Shown here one piece after another: positions 1 through 7,771 of a stretch of DNA of 64,000 nucleotides; positions within the stretch are counted from its first letter, which is position 1, and the number at the start of each line of letters is the position of its first letter. The position numbers and the translations under genes were made by a program. The DNA is from Rikenella sp031551865 (GTDB lineage Bacteria; Bacteroidota; Bacteroidia; Bacteroidales; Rikenellaceae): contig JAVBMY010000004.1 in NCBI GenBank assembly GCA_031551865.1, positions 186,001-250,000 on the forward strand. Reading direction: 5' to 3'. Under the pieces are notes generated by a model that worked only from the letters and a program-made list of their open reading frames with translations, had not been told where the DNA came from and did not search any database.

Positions 1-116
1 GGTGTGGCGGGGGCAACGTCAGGTTCGTTTATACCCTCGCGTTCGCGGCGGGTCTTAAAAAACGAACCTTTGCCGGCCGTTTTGCGCGGCGCCGCTGTCG
101 TACTCTTCTTTTGCAT
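1..116 (-). CDS. N-terminal fragment of an unidentified protein (possibly FtsK-like)
   Basis: An open frame reads leftward off the window edge from an ATG at 114-116. The first residues are MQKKSTTAAPRKTAG, then KGSFFKTRRER. This short Lys/Thr/Arg-rich cytoplasmic lead resembles the N-termini of Bacteroidetes DNA translocases of the FtsK/SpoIIIE family, where a basic lead precedes membrane segments. Only 38 codons are visible and no membrane segment has been reached, so this is a guess. A -7-like element on the same strand (CAAAGGTA at 169-176, read as TACCTTTG) lies about 50 bp upstream, which supports transcription of this frame divergent from the neighbouring aminotransferase. Confidence 0.4.
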   Translation of the reverse strand, partial: MQKKSTTAAPRKTAGKGSFFKTRREREGINEPDVAPAT

Positions 117-165
117 CGTTGTTATCTTCGGTGTAAGCCCCGGAGCGGTGATTTCGCCCGGAGCG

Positions 166-196
166 TTGCAAAGGTACCTTTAATTTCATAATTTTG
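166..196 (+). promoter_or_regulatory. Bacteroidetes-type promoter for the aminotransferase gene
   Basis: TTG at 166-168 is followed by 20 nt and then TAATTTTG at 189-196, a full match to the TAnnTTTG -7 element. The ATG is 40 nt downstream. A minus-strand -7 element (169-176) lies inside this promoter, so the two divergent promoters overlap and may compete. Confidence 0.5.
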
Positions 197-236
197 TCCG
201 CCGTATCCCGAAAAACCACCCAAACTCTACGATATT

Positions 237-1409
237 ATGCGCTACGACTTCGACAGAATCATCGACCGCCGCGGCACCAACTGCGACAAATTCGAATCCC
301 TCGAACCCCTGTTCGGCACCGACAAGGTGATTCCTCTCTGGCTGGCCGATATGGATTTCGCGGTCGGCAATTTCATCGTCGACGCGATGAAAAATCGCCT
401 CGAACACCCTATCTTCGGATACACGTTCCGTCCGCAGTGCTACCACGAAGCCGTCCAGGGCTGGATCGGGCGCCACGGGCACTGGAGAGTCGAATGCGAT
501 TGGATGAAGTTCTCGCCCGGCGTGGTGGCCGGTGTCACTTTTGCCATGCTGGGCAATACACGTCCCGGCGACGGCGTACTGATCCAACCCCCGGTCTACC
601 ACCCTTTCGCCAACACCATCCGCTTCAACGGCCGTACGGTGGTCAATAACCCCCTGATCCAGAGGGCTGAAGGACACTACGACATCGATTTCGAAGACCT
701 CGACCGCAAGCTCGCCGCCTCAAAGGTGATGATCCTCTGCAACCCCCACAACCCCACGGGCCGCGTGTTCACGCGCGACGAACTGCTCCGCATCGGCGAA
801 CTTTGCCGAAAGCACGACGTGGTAATCGTGTCGGACGAGATTCACAGCGACTTCGCCTATCCCCCCCACAAACACCTGCACATCGCCTCGCTGACCGAGG
901 AGCTGGCCTCGCGCACTGTCACTCTGGTCGCCCCGAGCAAAAGCTTCAACATTGCCGGGCTCTCGACGGCTGTAGCCATCATCCCCGACGAAAAGCTGCG
1001 CGAACGCTACGCCGCTGAAGCCGAAAAGATCCATATCGACAACGGTAACATCTTCGGCACCGTAGCCTGCGAAGCCGCCTACAATCACGGCGACCTGTGG
1101 TTGGCCGATCTGCTGGAATACCTGCAAGGCAACATCGATTTCGTATCTGATTTCATCCGCCGCGAAATTCCGTCGGTCAGATGCTACAAGCCTGAAGCCA
1201 CGTTCCTGATGTGGCTCGACTTCCGCCAGTGGGGCATGGACCACAACACACTGTGCCGTTTCCTGATCACCGAAGCAGGCCTGGGCCTGGGCGACGGCTC
1301 CATCTACGGCACCGAAGGCGAAGGCTACATGCGCCTGAACATCGGCACCCAGCGCGCTGTACTCGAAAAAGCGCTCGTACAGTTGTGCGACGCAGCCCAA
1401 AAAATATAG
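237..1409 (+). CDS. MalY/PatB family pyridoxal-phosphate C-S lyase
   Basis: This 390-residue protein is a fold-type I PLP enzyme of the MalY/PatB group, which cleaves cystathionine or cysteine conjugates to pyruvate, ammonia and a thiol. The Schiff-base lysine is Lys235 in the motif APSKSFNIAGL. The motifs NPHNPTGRVF (about 168-177) and SDEIHSD are those of the family, and PLWLADMDF near residue 33 is a family hallmark. Length is normal. It is probably monocistronic, because a long palindrome (1421-1523) separates it from the convergent IMPase gene. A true aminotransferase role cannot be excluded from sequence, but the lyase subgroup fits best. Confidence 0.85.
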   Translation: MRYDFDRIIDRRGTNCDKFESLEPLFGTDKVIPLWLADMDFAVGNFIVDAMKNRLEHPIFGYTFRPQCYHEAVQGWIGRHGHWRVECDWMKFSPGVVAGVTFAMLGNTRPGDGVLIQPPVYHPFANTIRFNGRTVVNNPLIQRAEGHYDIDFEDLDRKLAASKVMILCNPHNPTGRVFTRDELLRIGELCRKHDVVIVSDEIHSDFAYPPHKHLHIASLTEELASRTVTLVAPSKSFNIAGLSTAVAIIPDEKLRERYAAEAEKIHIDNGNIFGTVACEAAYNHGDLWLADLLEYLQGNIDFVSDFIRREIPSVRCYKPEATFLMWLDFRQWGMDHNTLCRFLITEAGLGLGDGSIYGTEGEGYMRLNIGTQRAVLEKALVQLCDAAQKI

Positions 1410-1420
1410 CTATTACCCAA

Positions 1421-1523
1421 ATGTCATCCCGAGCGAAGCCGAGGGACCTGGCCGAAAGACTTGCAAAATCAGTTTCTTTGCAATCTTCGCTTCCAGGTCC
1501 CTCGGCTTCGCTCGGGATGACAT
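1421..1523. repeat. Long palindromic intergenic repeat, TGTCATCC family
   Basis: Perfect 31-bp arms (1421-1451 and 1493-1523) begin with ATGTCATCCCGAGCGAAGCC. The inner 41 nt also pair partly, so the whole element folds as one hairpin. It lies between two convergent genes and may terminate both. Related elements are at 34902-34982, 40585-40660, 44693-44748, 45568-45655, 60286-60373 and 62500-62603. Confidence 0.85.
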
Positions 1524-1529
1524 TTTGTA

Positions 1530-2312
1530 TTACCGACTATTGAGAATACCCAAAACCTCGGTATGCAGTTCCGGCGCCGCAGCAACGATCGAATCGCCGG
1601 TAGCCGGATCGCCCCCGTAATAGTCGGTGATTACCCCTCCGGCGCCGCGGATGACCGGGATCAATGCGGCCAGGTCCCAGCGGCTCATGATCGGATCGAC
1701 CATCACATCGCCGCGCCCGGTAGCCAGTAACGCATACCCGAAAGCATCGCCCCAGGTACGCAACAGCCAGCACTTTTCCACCAACGAGTTGAACCCTTCG
1801 ATGGTGCGGTACCTGGCAATGTCAGAGATGTCGGTCGTCAGCAACAACGCCTTGTCGAGCGAAGCACAGGGACGCATCCGGACCGGGCGGCCGTTCCACA
1901 GGGCCACCACGCCGTCGCCTGTAACCATGTCGTCGAGCAGCGGATTGTAAATCGCTCCGTAGCGGGGCTCACCGTCGACCATCACCCCCAGCAGGGTGGC
2001 AAAAAGCGGCACCCCGTGGATAAAACTTTTGGTGCCATCGATCGGGTCGATGATCCACTCCACGAGCGGCCCTTCTGACCCGGCAGACGAGCAATGGACG
2101 CCGCTCTCCTCGCCTACAATGGTACTTCCGGGGAAAGTCTCCTCGATCCGATCCACGATGTAAGCCTCGACCTCACGGTCGGCGATCGTCACGGGCGAAT
2201 CGTCGGCCTTGTAGTCCACGGTGGCCACACCAACGTATTGATGAATGACCTCGCGGATGCGGGGCGTAAGCGAGGCTGCGAATGCGTTGAATTGCTCGAA
2301 AGTAGGTATCAT
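1530..2312 (-). CDS. Inositol monophosphatase family phosphatase (HisN-like)
   Basis: This 260-residue protein is a Mg2+-dependent, Li+-sensitive type phosphatase. The metal-binding motif DPIDGTKSF is present, as are GEESG upstream and the C-terminal WDLAALIPVIRGAGG block. These match the IMPase superfamily. Substrates in this family include histidinol phosphate, inositol phosphate and 3'-phosphoadenosine phosphates, and the sequence alone does not settle which applies. The frame stays open further upstream, but the family starts near MIPTFEQF and an AAAGAG-like site precedes the ATG at 2310-2312, so that start was chosen. It is last in a minus-strand operon with hpt and queE, 47 bp after queE. 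Confidence 0.8.
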   Translation of the reverse strand: MIPTFEQFNAFAASLTPRIREVIHQYVGVATVDYKADDSPVTIADREVEAYIVDRIEETFPGSTIVGEESGVHCSSAGSEGPLVEWIIDPIDGTKSFIHGVPLFATLLGVMVDGEPRYGAIYNPLLDDMVTGDGVVALWNGRPVRMRPCASLDKALLLTTDISDIARYRTIEGFNSLVEKCWLLRTWGDAFGYALLATGRGDVMVDPIMSRWDLAALIPVIRGAGGVITDYYGGDPATGDSIVAAAPELHTEVLGILNSR

Positions 2313-2359
2313 ATCTCTTTGAAAAATCTGTTTGAATTTTGCCGGGGAACGTACCTTCG

Positions 2360-2998
2360 CTAGGGAATGTGCATGAACTTGTGCGACTGGATCGAGATGC
2401 TCCAGCGGGGATGTGCCTTGGCATACTCGACGATCAGCGGCGTAACGCTTTCGCGCACCGACCATTCTGGTTGTAGGTAAAGCAGACACTCAGAGCGCAC
2501 CTTTGAGGCGTTCTGCTCGGCCCACACGATGTCTTCTTCGCGCTGGACAATCACCTTCAGTTCGTCGGCGCGGGCCAGTACCCCGGACAGCGGGGGCTGT
2601 TGCCGTTTCGGCGAGAGGCATATCCAGTCGATGGTTCCGCTCAGAGGGGCCGTGCCCGATGTTTCGATAAAAATCTCGAACCCGCGGGCTTTCAGTTCCG
2701 CTGTCAGCGGGCCCAGCGGATACAAAGCCGGTTCGCCGCCCGTGATGACGATGGCCGCCGCCGCGCATTCCACGGCCCGGTTGACGATCTCGCCGACAGG
2801 GACAGGCGGGAACGAGCGGGCGTTCCACGTAAACTTGGCATCGCACCAGCGGCACCCCACGTCGCACCCGCCGAGGCGAATGAAATAGGCGGGTTTCCCG
2901 GCATGGAAACCTTCGCCTTGTATGGTATAGAAATCCTCGACCAGCGGCAGCCACATTCCGTCCTGCCACTGTTCTGCCACATCCATCCCTTCCGTCAT
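2360..2998 (-). CDS. queE: 7-carboxy-7-deazaguanine synthase
   Basis: This radical SAM enzyme of the queuosine/7-deazapurine pathway converts 6-carboxytetrahydropterin to 7-carboxy-7-deazaguanine. The 212-residue protein has the compact QueE form. The iron-sulfur cysteines lie in GGCDVGCRWCD near residues 43-53, preceded by FYTIQGEGFHAGKPAYFIRL, which is diagnostic for QueE. The GGEPAL motif for SAM binding follows. Its ATG overlaps the hpt stop as ATGA (2995-2998), so translation is coupled. No queC, queD or queF is visible in the window. Confidence 0.93.
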   Translation of the reverse strand: MTEGMDVAEQWQDGMWLPLVEDFYTIQGEGFHAGKPAYFIRLGGCDVGCRWCDAKFTWNARSFPPVPVGEIVNRAVECAAAAIVITGGEPALYPLGPLTAELKARGFEIFIETSGTAPLSGTIDWICLSPKRQQPPLSGVLARADELKVIVQREEDIVWAEQNASKVRSECLLYLQPEWSVRESVTPLIVEYAKAHPRWSISIQSHKFMHIP

Positions 2999-3537
2999 TC
3001 TTCCACCAATTTATAGATTCCGCGCAAGTTCCGGCCCTGTTCATTATAGTCGAATCCGGAGCCCACCACGAACAGGTCGCCAAGCTCCATACCCACATAT
3101 TCGATGGGCAGGCGTCCGTCGTAGATACCCGGCTTAACGGCCAGCACGGCCGTGCGCACACTGCGGGCACCCATTTCGGCAAGCATTTGCTGCAAGGCTT
3201 CGAGGGTATGCCCCGTTTCCACAATATCCTCGGCAATCAGCACATCGCGCCCGGATATCGCCGTTGTCGGCTCGATATCCACGCGGACGTTGTGCGAGCT
3301 GGTCATTTGCGCCCCATAGGACGACAACTTGACAAATCCGAGCTCGAAATTCTTGCTCAGCCGGGCAAAAAGCTCGGCCCCGAACACAAAAGCGCCGTTC
3401 AGGGTCACGAGCAGCAGTGGTCGTTCTTTTGTCGAATAATCGACCGAAATCTGCGCCGCCAGCCGTTCGATGGCCCCGGTCACCTGCTCCTCGGTAATGT
3501 AGGGCTCGAAAACCTGGTCGTGTAGGGTGATTTTCAT
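2995..3537 (-). CDS. hpt: Hypoxanthine phosphoribosyltransferase
   Basis: This 180-residue purine salvage enzyme makes IMP or GMP from hypoxanthine or guanine and PRPP. The PRPP-binding loop VLIAEDIVETGHTL and the early LNGAFVF segment are typical. The antisense frame remains open far upstream over purE, but family length and the double ATG at 3535-3540 set the start (3537 or 3540). It heads the hpt-queE-IMPase operon and diverges from purE, so purine salvage and de novo genes share one intergenic promoter region. Confidence 0.93.
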   Translation of the reverse strand: MKITLHDQVFEPYITEEQVTGAIERLAAQISVDYSTKERPLLLVTLNGAFVFGAELFARLSKNFELGFVKLSSYGAQMTSSHNVRVDIEPTTAISGRDVLIAEDIVETGHTLEALQQMLAEMGARSVRTAVLAVKPGIYDGRLPIEYVGMELGDLFVVGSGFDYNEQGRNLRGIYKLVEE

Positions 3538-3572
3538 CATTTCACAGTGGTTCGGGTGAAACCGAAAACTCG

Positions 3573-3592
3573 TATCTTTGTACGCAAAGTTA
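3573..3592. promoter_or_regulatory. Divergent -7 elements for purE and hpt
   Basis: TATCTTTG on the plus strand (3573-3580) and TAACTTTG on the minus strand (3585-3592) both match TAnnTTTG and are 4 bp apart. Clear -33 TTTG boxes are not visible. The plus element would give an approximately 87-nt leader for purE. Confidence 0.45.
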
Positions 3593-3673
3593 ATGGTTTT
3601 CGCGGCCATTCCCGCACAACGGGGAATTCCCGCATGACAACACCCATCCCCGTACAAAACAACACGCAAGAAT

Positions 3674-4186
3674 ATGACCCCAAAAGTATCGATCATCATG
3701 GGCAGCACCTCGGACCTGAAAGTCATGAGCGAAGCGGCCAAATTTTTCGACGAATTCCATATCCCGTTCGAGATCAATGCCCTCTCGGCCCACCGCACGC
3801 CCGACCAAGTGCTGGAATTCGCCCGCGGCGCCCATATGCGCGGCATCAAAGTGATCATTGCCGGAGCCGGCGGAGCCGCCCACCTGCCGGGCGTAATCGC
3901 CGCGCTGACCCCACTCCCCGTGGTCGGCGTACCCGTCAAGTCATCGAACTCGATCGACGGCTGGGACAGCATCCTGTCGATCCTCCAAATGCCCTCGGGT
4001 ATCCCGGTAGCCACGGTAGCGCTCGACGGCGCGCGCAATGCCGCCATCCTCGCGGCCCAGATCATCGGTACGGGCGAACCCGAAATGCAGGCCAAAATGC
4101 TGGCTTTCAAGGCCGACCTTGCCAAGAAGATCGAACAGGCCAACGCCGAGCTCGCCTCGGCTGAATTTAAATTCCGGATAAAATAG
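3674..4186 (+). CDS. purE: N5-carboxyaminoimidazole ribonucleotide mutase
   Basis: This 170-residue class I PurE isomerises N5-CAIR to CAIR in de novo purine synthesis. The N-terminal MGSTSDLKVM phosphate-binding loop, SAHRTP (residues about 39-44) and the GAGGAAHLPG loop are intact active-site motifs. The protein has standard length. A partner purK is not in the window. About 100 bp downstream comes zupT on the same strand. Confidence 0.95.
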   Translation: MTPKVSIIMGSTSDLKVMSEAAKFFDEFHIPFEINALSAHRTPDQVLEFARGAHMRGIKVIIAGAGGAAHLPGVIAALTPLPVVGVPVKSSNSIDGWDSILSILQMPSGIPVATVALDGARNAAILAAQIIGTGEPEMQAKMLAFKADLAKKIEQANAELASAEFKFRIK

Positions 4187-4284
4187 CCTTGCGGGTCCGC
4201 TGGTTTTGAAGCTAAAGTAACCGTCCTCTTTCCCAAAGACTCCTGCCGGCGACGGCAGATGAAACCGGAGTATTTATCCCCCCT

Positions 4285-5139
4285 ATGATGGACATCGCCT
4301 CCAATAACGTCCTGATCGCCTTCGTACTGACCGCCATTGCAGGCCTGTCGACAGGCATCGGCAGTGTGATCGCCCTGTTCGCCAAGAAGACCAACCGTAA
4401 GTTCTTGTCGTTCTCGCTCGGTTTTTCGGCCGGAGTGATGATCTATGTGTCTTTCGTCGACCTTTTCCCCATGGCACTCGGTGAACTGGGAAAAAGTTTC
4501 GAAGGCCGGACCGCTGCGCTGGTCACTACGCTCGGATTCTTCGGCGGTATCCTGCTGGCAGCCGTCATCGACAAGCTCGTTCCCTCGGTCGAGAATCCCC
4601 ACGAGCCGCGCAGCGTCGAAAGCATGCAGGTCGAAATCGAACCGCACGACACGCCGGAGCGCAACGTAAAACACCGGCGCAGCAACAACCGGATTATGCG
4701 CACAGGCATCATCACGGCCTTGGTGATCGCCATCCACAACTTCCCCGAAGGCATCGCCACATTCATGAGCGCCATTCAGGACCCACACGTCGGCATCGCC
4801 ATCGCGCTGGCCATCTCGATACACAACATCCCCGAGGGTATCGCCGTTTCGGTGCCGGTCTACTACGCTACCGGAAGCCGAAAGAAAGCCTTCACGTGGT
4901 CGTTCCTCTCGGGGTTGGCCGAACCGCTGGGCGCCGTGATCGCTTACCTGGTGCTTGCCCCTTTCCTTACCCCGGTGATGCTAGGTATTATTTTCGCAGC
5001 CATCGCAGGCATCATGGTCTTCATTTCGCTCGACGAGTTGTTGCCCGCCGCCCGCGAATACGGCGAGCACCACACCTCGATTTGGGGCCTGATCATGGGC
5101 ATGGCCGTCATGGCGGTAGGTATATTGGTTATTTTATAA
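4285..5139 (+). CDS. zupT: ZupT-type ZIP family zinc/divalent metal transporter
   Basis: This 284-residue inner-membrane protein has about eight hydrophobic segments. Two metal-binding helices carry HNFPEG (about residue 152) and HNIPEG (about residue 181), the signature of ZIP transporters of the ZupT group. A charged, His-containing loop (about residues 107-130) lies between membrane helices 3 and 4, as in other ZIP proteins. It imports Zn2+ and possibly Fe2+ or Mn2+. No Zur or Fur box was recognised upstream. Confidence 0.9.
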   Translation: MMDIASNNVLIAFVLTAIAGLSTGIGSVIALFAKKTNRKFLSFSLGFSAGVMIYVSFVDLFPMALGELGKSFEGRTAALVTTLGFFGGILLAAVIDKLVPSVENPHEPRSVESMQVEIEPHDTPERNVKHRRSNNRIMRTGIITALVIAIHNFPEGIATFMSAIQDPHVGIAIALAISIHNIPEGIAVSVPVYYATGSRKKAFTWSFLSGLAEPLGAVIAYLVLAPFLTPVMLGIIFAAIAGIMVFISLDELLPAAREYGEHHTSIWGLIMGMAVMAVGILVIL

Positions 5140-5160
5140 AAAAAAATCTGGCCAATTGGC

Positions 5161-5200
5161 AAAAAACAAGCAGGGCAGCCTTTTTCGGGCTGCCCTGCTT
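5161..5200 (-). terminator. Intrinsic terminator of the minus-strand secreted-protein gene
   Basis: A 13-bp perfect stem (5168-5180 and 5188-5200) with a 7-nt loop is followed on the minus strand by GTTTTTT. The U-run exists only on that side, so it serves the gene ending at 5290. It may also limit read-through from zupT. Confidence 0.8.
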
Positions 5201-5289
5201 CGTAATGCCGAAGGGATGTTGATCAGCAAGGGCACATCCGTTACCGAGATGATGCCAAGTGTGAGAAATATCGGTCGAAAACCATGTTT

Positions 5290-6084
5290 CTACTCTTTGA
5301 CCGAGAAATCAAAGACCGATTGGTTGTTAACTCCACCCTGAGGCACGGTACCCTGGTAGAAGAAGCAATACTCTCCGGGAGGAAGCGGTTCGCGGGGAGT
5401 CACCTTGTAGACGCCATTCCCGATCTCGGTCATATCGAATCCTACCACGTTGTCTTTCTTGACTCCGACATCGGCCCCAACCCAGGCATTCACTTTTCCG
5501 GTTTCGAGTTCCCGTATATCCTTGCCCTTGTTTACATCCAGCACAACCAGTGCGAATTCGTTGGGAGAAGTGGCCGCACGGAACCACCAGTCGGTGGCCA
5601 GCATCTGCGTATCCTTGAAAGGAAGGAAATAGAATACGAACTCTGCATTGGCCGGCACAGTATTTCTGGATGTCGAACTATTCAGCACCGATTTTACCTT
5701 GCCCGAGGCAATACCGTAGGTGAGCCCTGCAGCCAATGTCCTGGTTTTCGAACCGGTGAATGTAGTGGGCAGGAGTTTCTGCTCGGCACCCTCGGGATTA
5801 AAGAAGAAAATCCCGGTTTTCTCTACGACCACACTGTTTTTCTTACCGGCATTCACCATAGCCGCCAGCACCGCACTGGGTACATTCTGGTCTTTGAGTG
5901 CCCGCAGAGCCTCGATCGAAGTATCGAAATTAGTGGTGGCCGTCTCTATTTTGGAGATAATGATGTCGGATTCGAAGCCCAGTTCGATCATTTCCACGAT
6001 CGAAGTATTAGTCAACACTTCGTTTTGTGCATGGGCGTTCGCATAAAGGAAACCGCACAAGCACAGCATAAGCAGTTTTTTCAT
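5290..6084 (-). CDS. Secreted protein of unknown function with an N-terminal helical module
   Basis: The 264-residue product starts with a signal peptide (KKLLMLCLCGFLYANAHA) ending about residue 20. Residues about 22-75 (TNTSIVEMIELGFESDIIIS and the segment ending VPSAVLAAMVNAG) resemble a short helical module found at the N-terminus of many secreted Bacteroidetes and Acidobacteria proteins. The rest looks beta-rich, with Trp and aromatic residues, and has no recognised catalytic motif. The ATG at 6082-6084 was chosen, and the one just before (6087) is equally possible. It is monocistronic with its own -7 element and terminator. The name should remain hypothetical. Confidence 0.75.
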   Translation of the reverse strand: MKKLLMLCLCGFLYANAHAQNEVLTNTSIVEMIELGFESDIIISKIETATTNFDTSIEALRALKDQNVPSAVLAAMVNAGKKNSVVVEKTGIFFFNPEGAEQKLLPTTFTGSKTRTLAAGLTYGIASGKVKSVLNSSTSRNTVPANAEFVFYFLPFKDTQMLATDWWFRAATSPNEFALVVLDVNKGKDIRELETGKVNAWVGADVGVKKDNVVGFDMTEIGNGVYKVTPREPLPPGEYCFFYQGTVPQGGVNNQSVFDFSVKE

Positions 6085-6114
6085 CATAAGAGTTGTGGTA
6101 TTAAATGTGTTCCA

Positions 6115-6122
6115 CAAATATA
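6115..6122 (-). promoter_or_regulatory. -7 element of the secreted-protein gene
   Basis: The minus strand reads TATATTTG, an exact TAnnTTTG match, about 30 bp before the start codon. The -33 region has only TTTC-like boxes, so the call rests on the -7 element. Confidence 0.4.
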
Positions 6123-6222
6123 CGATGATTTGCGTATACGAAACGAAATCGGTAAAAATTTGGTAACCTGGCCCGAAAAAGACCTCAAGAAATCTTTAAC
6201 TACCCGAATGAAGATAGCTGGC

Positions 6223-6381
6223 TTATTTTATTCCCGAGAATCGGGAAGCGAACGCCTCGGCGATCTCGTCGAACACGTAGCGCCACCGGGTGGCGATGCC
6301 GATCATCAGCGCCACCAGCAGGAGGTACATCAACTTCTCGGCCAGAGATTGCTTCTTCCACCACTCCACAAAGCGTTTCAT
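6223..6381 (-). CDS. 52-residue single-pass membrane protein coupled to the 2-oxoacid oxidoreductase operon
   Basis: A 52-codon frame begins MKRFVEWWKKQSLAEK, continues with a hydrophobic segment LMYLLLVALMIGIAT (about residues 17-31), and ends with the charged, amphipathic stretch RYVFDEIAEAFASRF. Its ATG overlaps the stop of the gamma-subunit gene as ATGA (6378-6381), the same coupling seen between the other subunits of the operon. The basic N-terminus followed by one membrane helix suggests an inner-membrane protein with a cytoplasmic N-terminus. I recognise no family. The coupling implies co-expression with, and perhaps membrane recruitment of, the oxidoreductase. Confidence 0.7.
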   Translation of the reverse strand: MKRFVEWWKKQSLAEKLMYLLLVALMIGIATRWRYVFDEIAEAFASRFSGIK

Positions 6382-6935
6382 AAGGCGGCCTCACGCAAAA
6401 GGGTGACGATCCCGGCGCCGCGGGCCATGGCCGCCTCGTTATCGGGAATCATCCGATGGGCGCGTTCGGGGAGCGATTTCCGTAGCCCGGCGATCACGTT
6501 CTCGGTCGTGACGATCGGCCTGATCTTCAGGTAGGCCCCGAGGACGATCATGTTGAAGACCTTGACCTGACCCAGGCGGGCCGCTTCGGCCACGGCCTCG
6601 ACCGTGTAGATCGTAATATCGCGGCGCTTCGGGGGATTGACGATGCCGTTGGGGTCATAGATCAGCAGGCCGCCGGGCTTGACCTGCGGCTCGAACTTGT
6701 CGAGCGACTGCTGGTTCAGCACGATGGCGGTGTCGAAGGAATGGATCACGGGTGAACTGATGGGCCTATCGCTCAGGATGACCGTCACGTTGGCCGTACC
6801 ACCACGCATCTCAGGACCGTACGAGGGGATCCAGCTGACTTCCTGCCCCTGCATGACGCCGGAATAGGCCAATATCTTGCCCATAGAAAGCACGCCCTGT
6901 CCGCCGAATCCGGCTATGATGATCTCTTCTTTCAT
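6378..6935 (-). CDS. 2-oxoacid:ferredoxin oxidoreductase, gamma subunit
   Basis: This 185-residue protein is the small gamma-type subunit of a four-subunit 2-oxoacid:ferredoxin oxidoreductase. The N-terminal EIIIAGFGGQGVLSMGKILA and the SYGPEMRGGTANVTV segment are family signatures. It acts with the neighbouring alpha, TPP-binding and ferredoxin subunits to decarboxylate a 2-oxoacid to acyl-CoA and reduce ferredoxin. Its ATG overlaps the stop of the TPP subunit as ATGA, and its own stop overlaps the start of the 52-residue gene. Confidence 0.9.
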   Translation of the reverse strand: MKEEIIIAGFGGQGVLSMGKILAYSGVMQGQEVSWIPSYGPEMRGGTANVTVILSDRPISSPVIHSFDTAIVLNQQSLDKFEPQVKPGGLLIYDPNGIVNPPKRRDITIYTVEAVAEAARLGQVKVFNMIVLGAYLKIRPIVTTENVIAGLRKSLPERAHRMIPDNEAAMARGAGIVTLLREAAL

Positions 6936-7771
6936 GGCTTATCTTCGGTTTTGGAGGCAGAGGCGGCTTGTGAATCTTCCGATGCGGGTTGAGGCGCGGG
7001 GTTTTGAGCGGGTTTCGGAGGCACCGCAACGCCGTCGCGCTTCAGGTCGCCCAGCGGGTATTCGGGGAACATGTGCTCGCCCATCCATTGGTTGGCGCCG
7101 ACGGGGGTCATTTTCCAGCCCGAATTGCAGGTGGCCACGATCTCGACAAACGAAGCGCCGCGCCCGGCCAGCGAATTTTCGAAAGCCTGTTTGATGGCCT
7201 TACGGGCCCCGCGTACGGCGGCCGGCGTTTCGACCGACTGGCGCGTCACGTAATTGACGCCGTCGAGCTGAGCCACAATGTTGGCCATTCTGTAGGGGTA
7301 GCCGTTCAGCGAAGCGTCGCGTCCCGAGGGGGTGGTCGCCGTGGGCATGCCCAGCAGGGTGGTCGGGGCCATCTGGCCACCGGTCATCCCGTAGATCGCG
7401 TTGTTGATGAAGATGATGGCGATGCTGTCGCCCCGGTTGCAGGCGTGTATGGCTTCGGCAGTACCGATGGCCGCCAGGTCGCCGTCGCCCTGGTAGGTGA
7501 AGACGAGCTTGTCGGGGCTCAGGCGTTTGACCGCCGTGGCTACCGCCGGAGCACGGCCATGGGCGGCCTGTATCCAGTCGATATCGATGTAGTTGTAGGC
7601 AAACACGGCACAACCCACCGGAGAAATACCGACACTCTTGTCCTGCGCACCCAGCTCGTCGATCGTCTCGGCGATAATCTTATGTACCGTGCCGTGCGAA
7701 CACCCCGGGCAGTAGTGCATCGTAGTGTCGAGCATCAGGCGCGGCTTGGCGTATACTAAATTCTCACTCAT
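6932..7771 (-). CDS. 2-oxoacid:ferredoxin oxidoreductase, TPP-binding subunit
   Basis: This 279-residue subunit binds thiamine diphosphate. YCPGCSHG near residue 20 is the conserved N-terminal motif. GDGDLAAIGTAEAIH, followed after about 20 residues by NNAIYGMTGGQ, forms the TPP/Mg2+ site. The last 30 or so residues (after VAVPPKPAQNP) are a Pro/Ala/Ser-rich tail not expected in the family and probably disordered. Both ends overlap neighbouring genes by 4 bp. The substrate may be 2-oxoglutarate or branched-chain 2-oxoacids. Confidence 0.92.
   Translation of the reverse strand: MSENLVYAKPRLMLDTTMHYCPGCSHGTVHKIIAETIDELGAQDKSVGISPVGCAVFAYNYIDIDWIQAAHGRAPAVATAVKRLSPDKLVFTYQGDGDLAAIGTAEAIHACNRGDSIAIIFINNAIYGMTGGQMAPTTLLGMPTATTPSGRDASLNGYPYRMANIVAQLDGVNYVTRQSVETPAAVRGARKAIKQAFENSLAGRGASFVEIVATCNSGWKMTPVGANQWMGEHMFPEYPLGDLKRDGVAVPPKPAQNPAPQPASEDSQAASASKTEDKP

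Noticed and set aside
2995..4824. A very long minus-strand frame (609 codons) spanning purE and part of zupT
   Set aside because: Only its last 180 codons are hpt. The rest is antisense to purE and zupT, which have clear motifs on the other strand.
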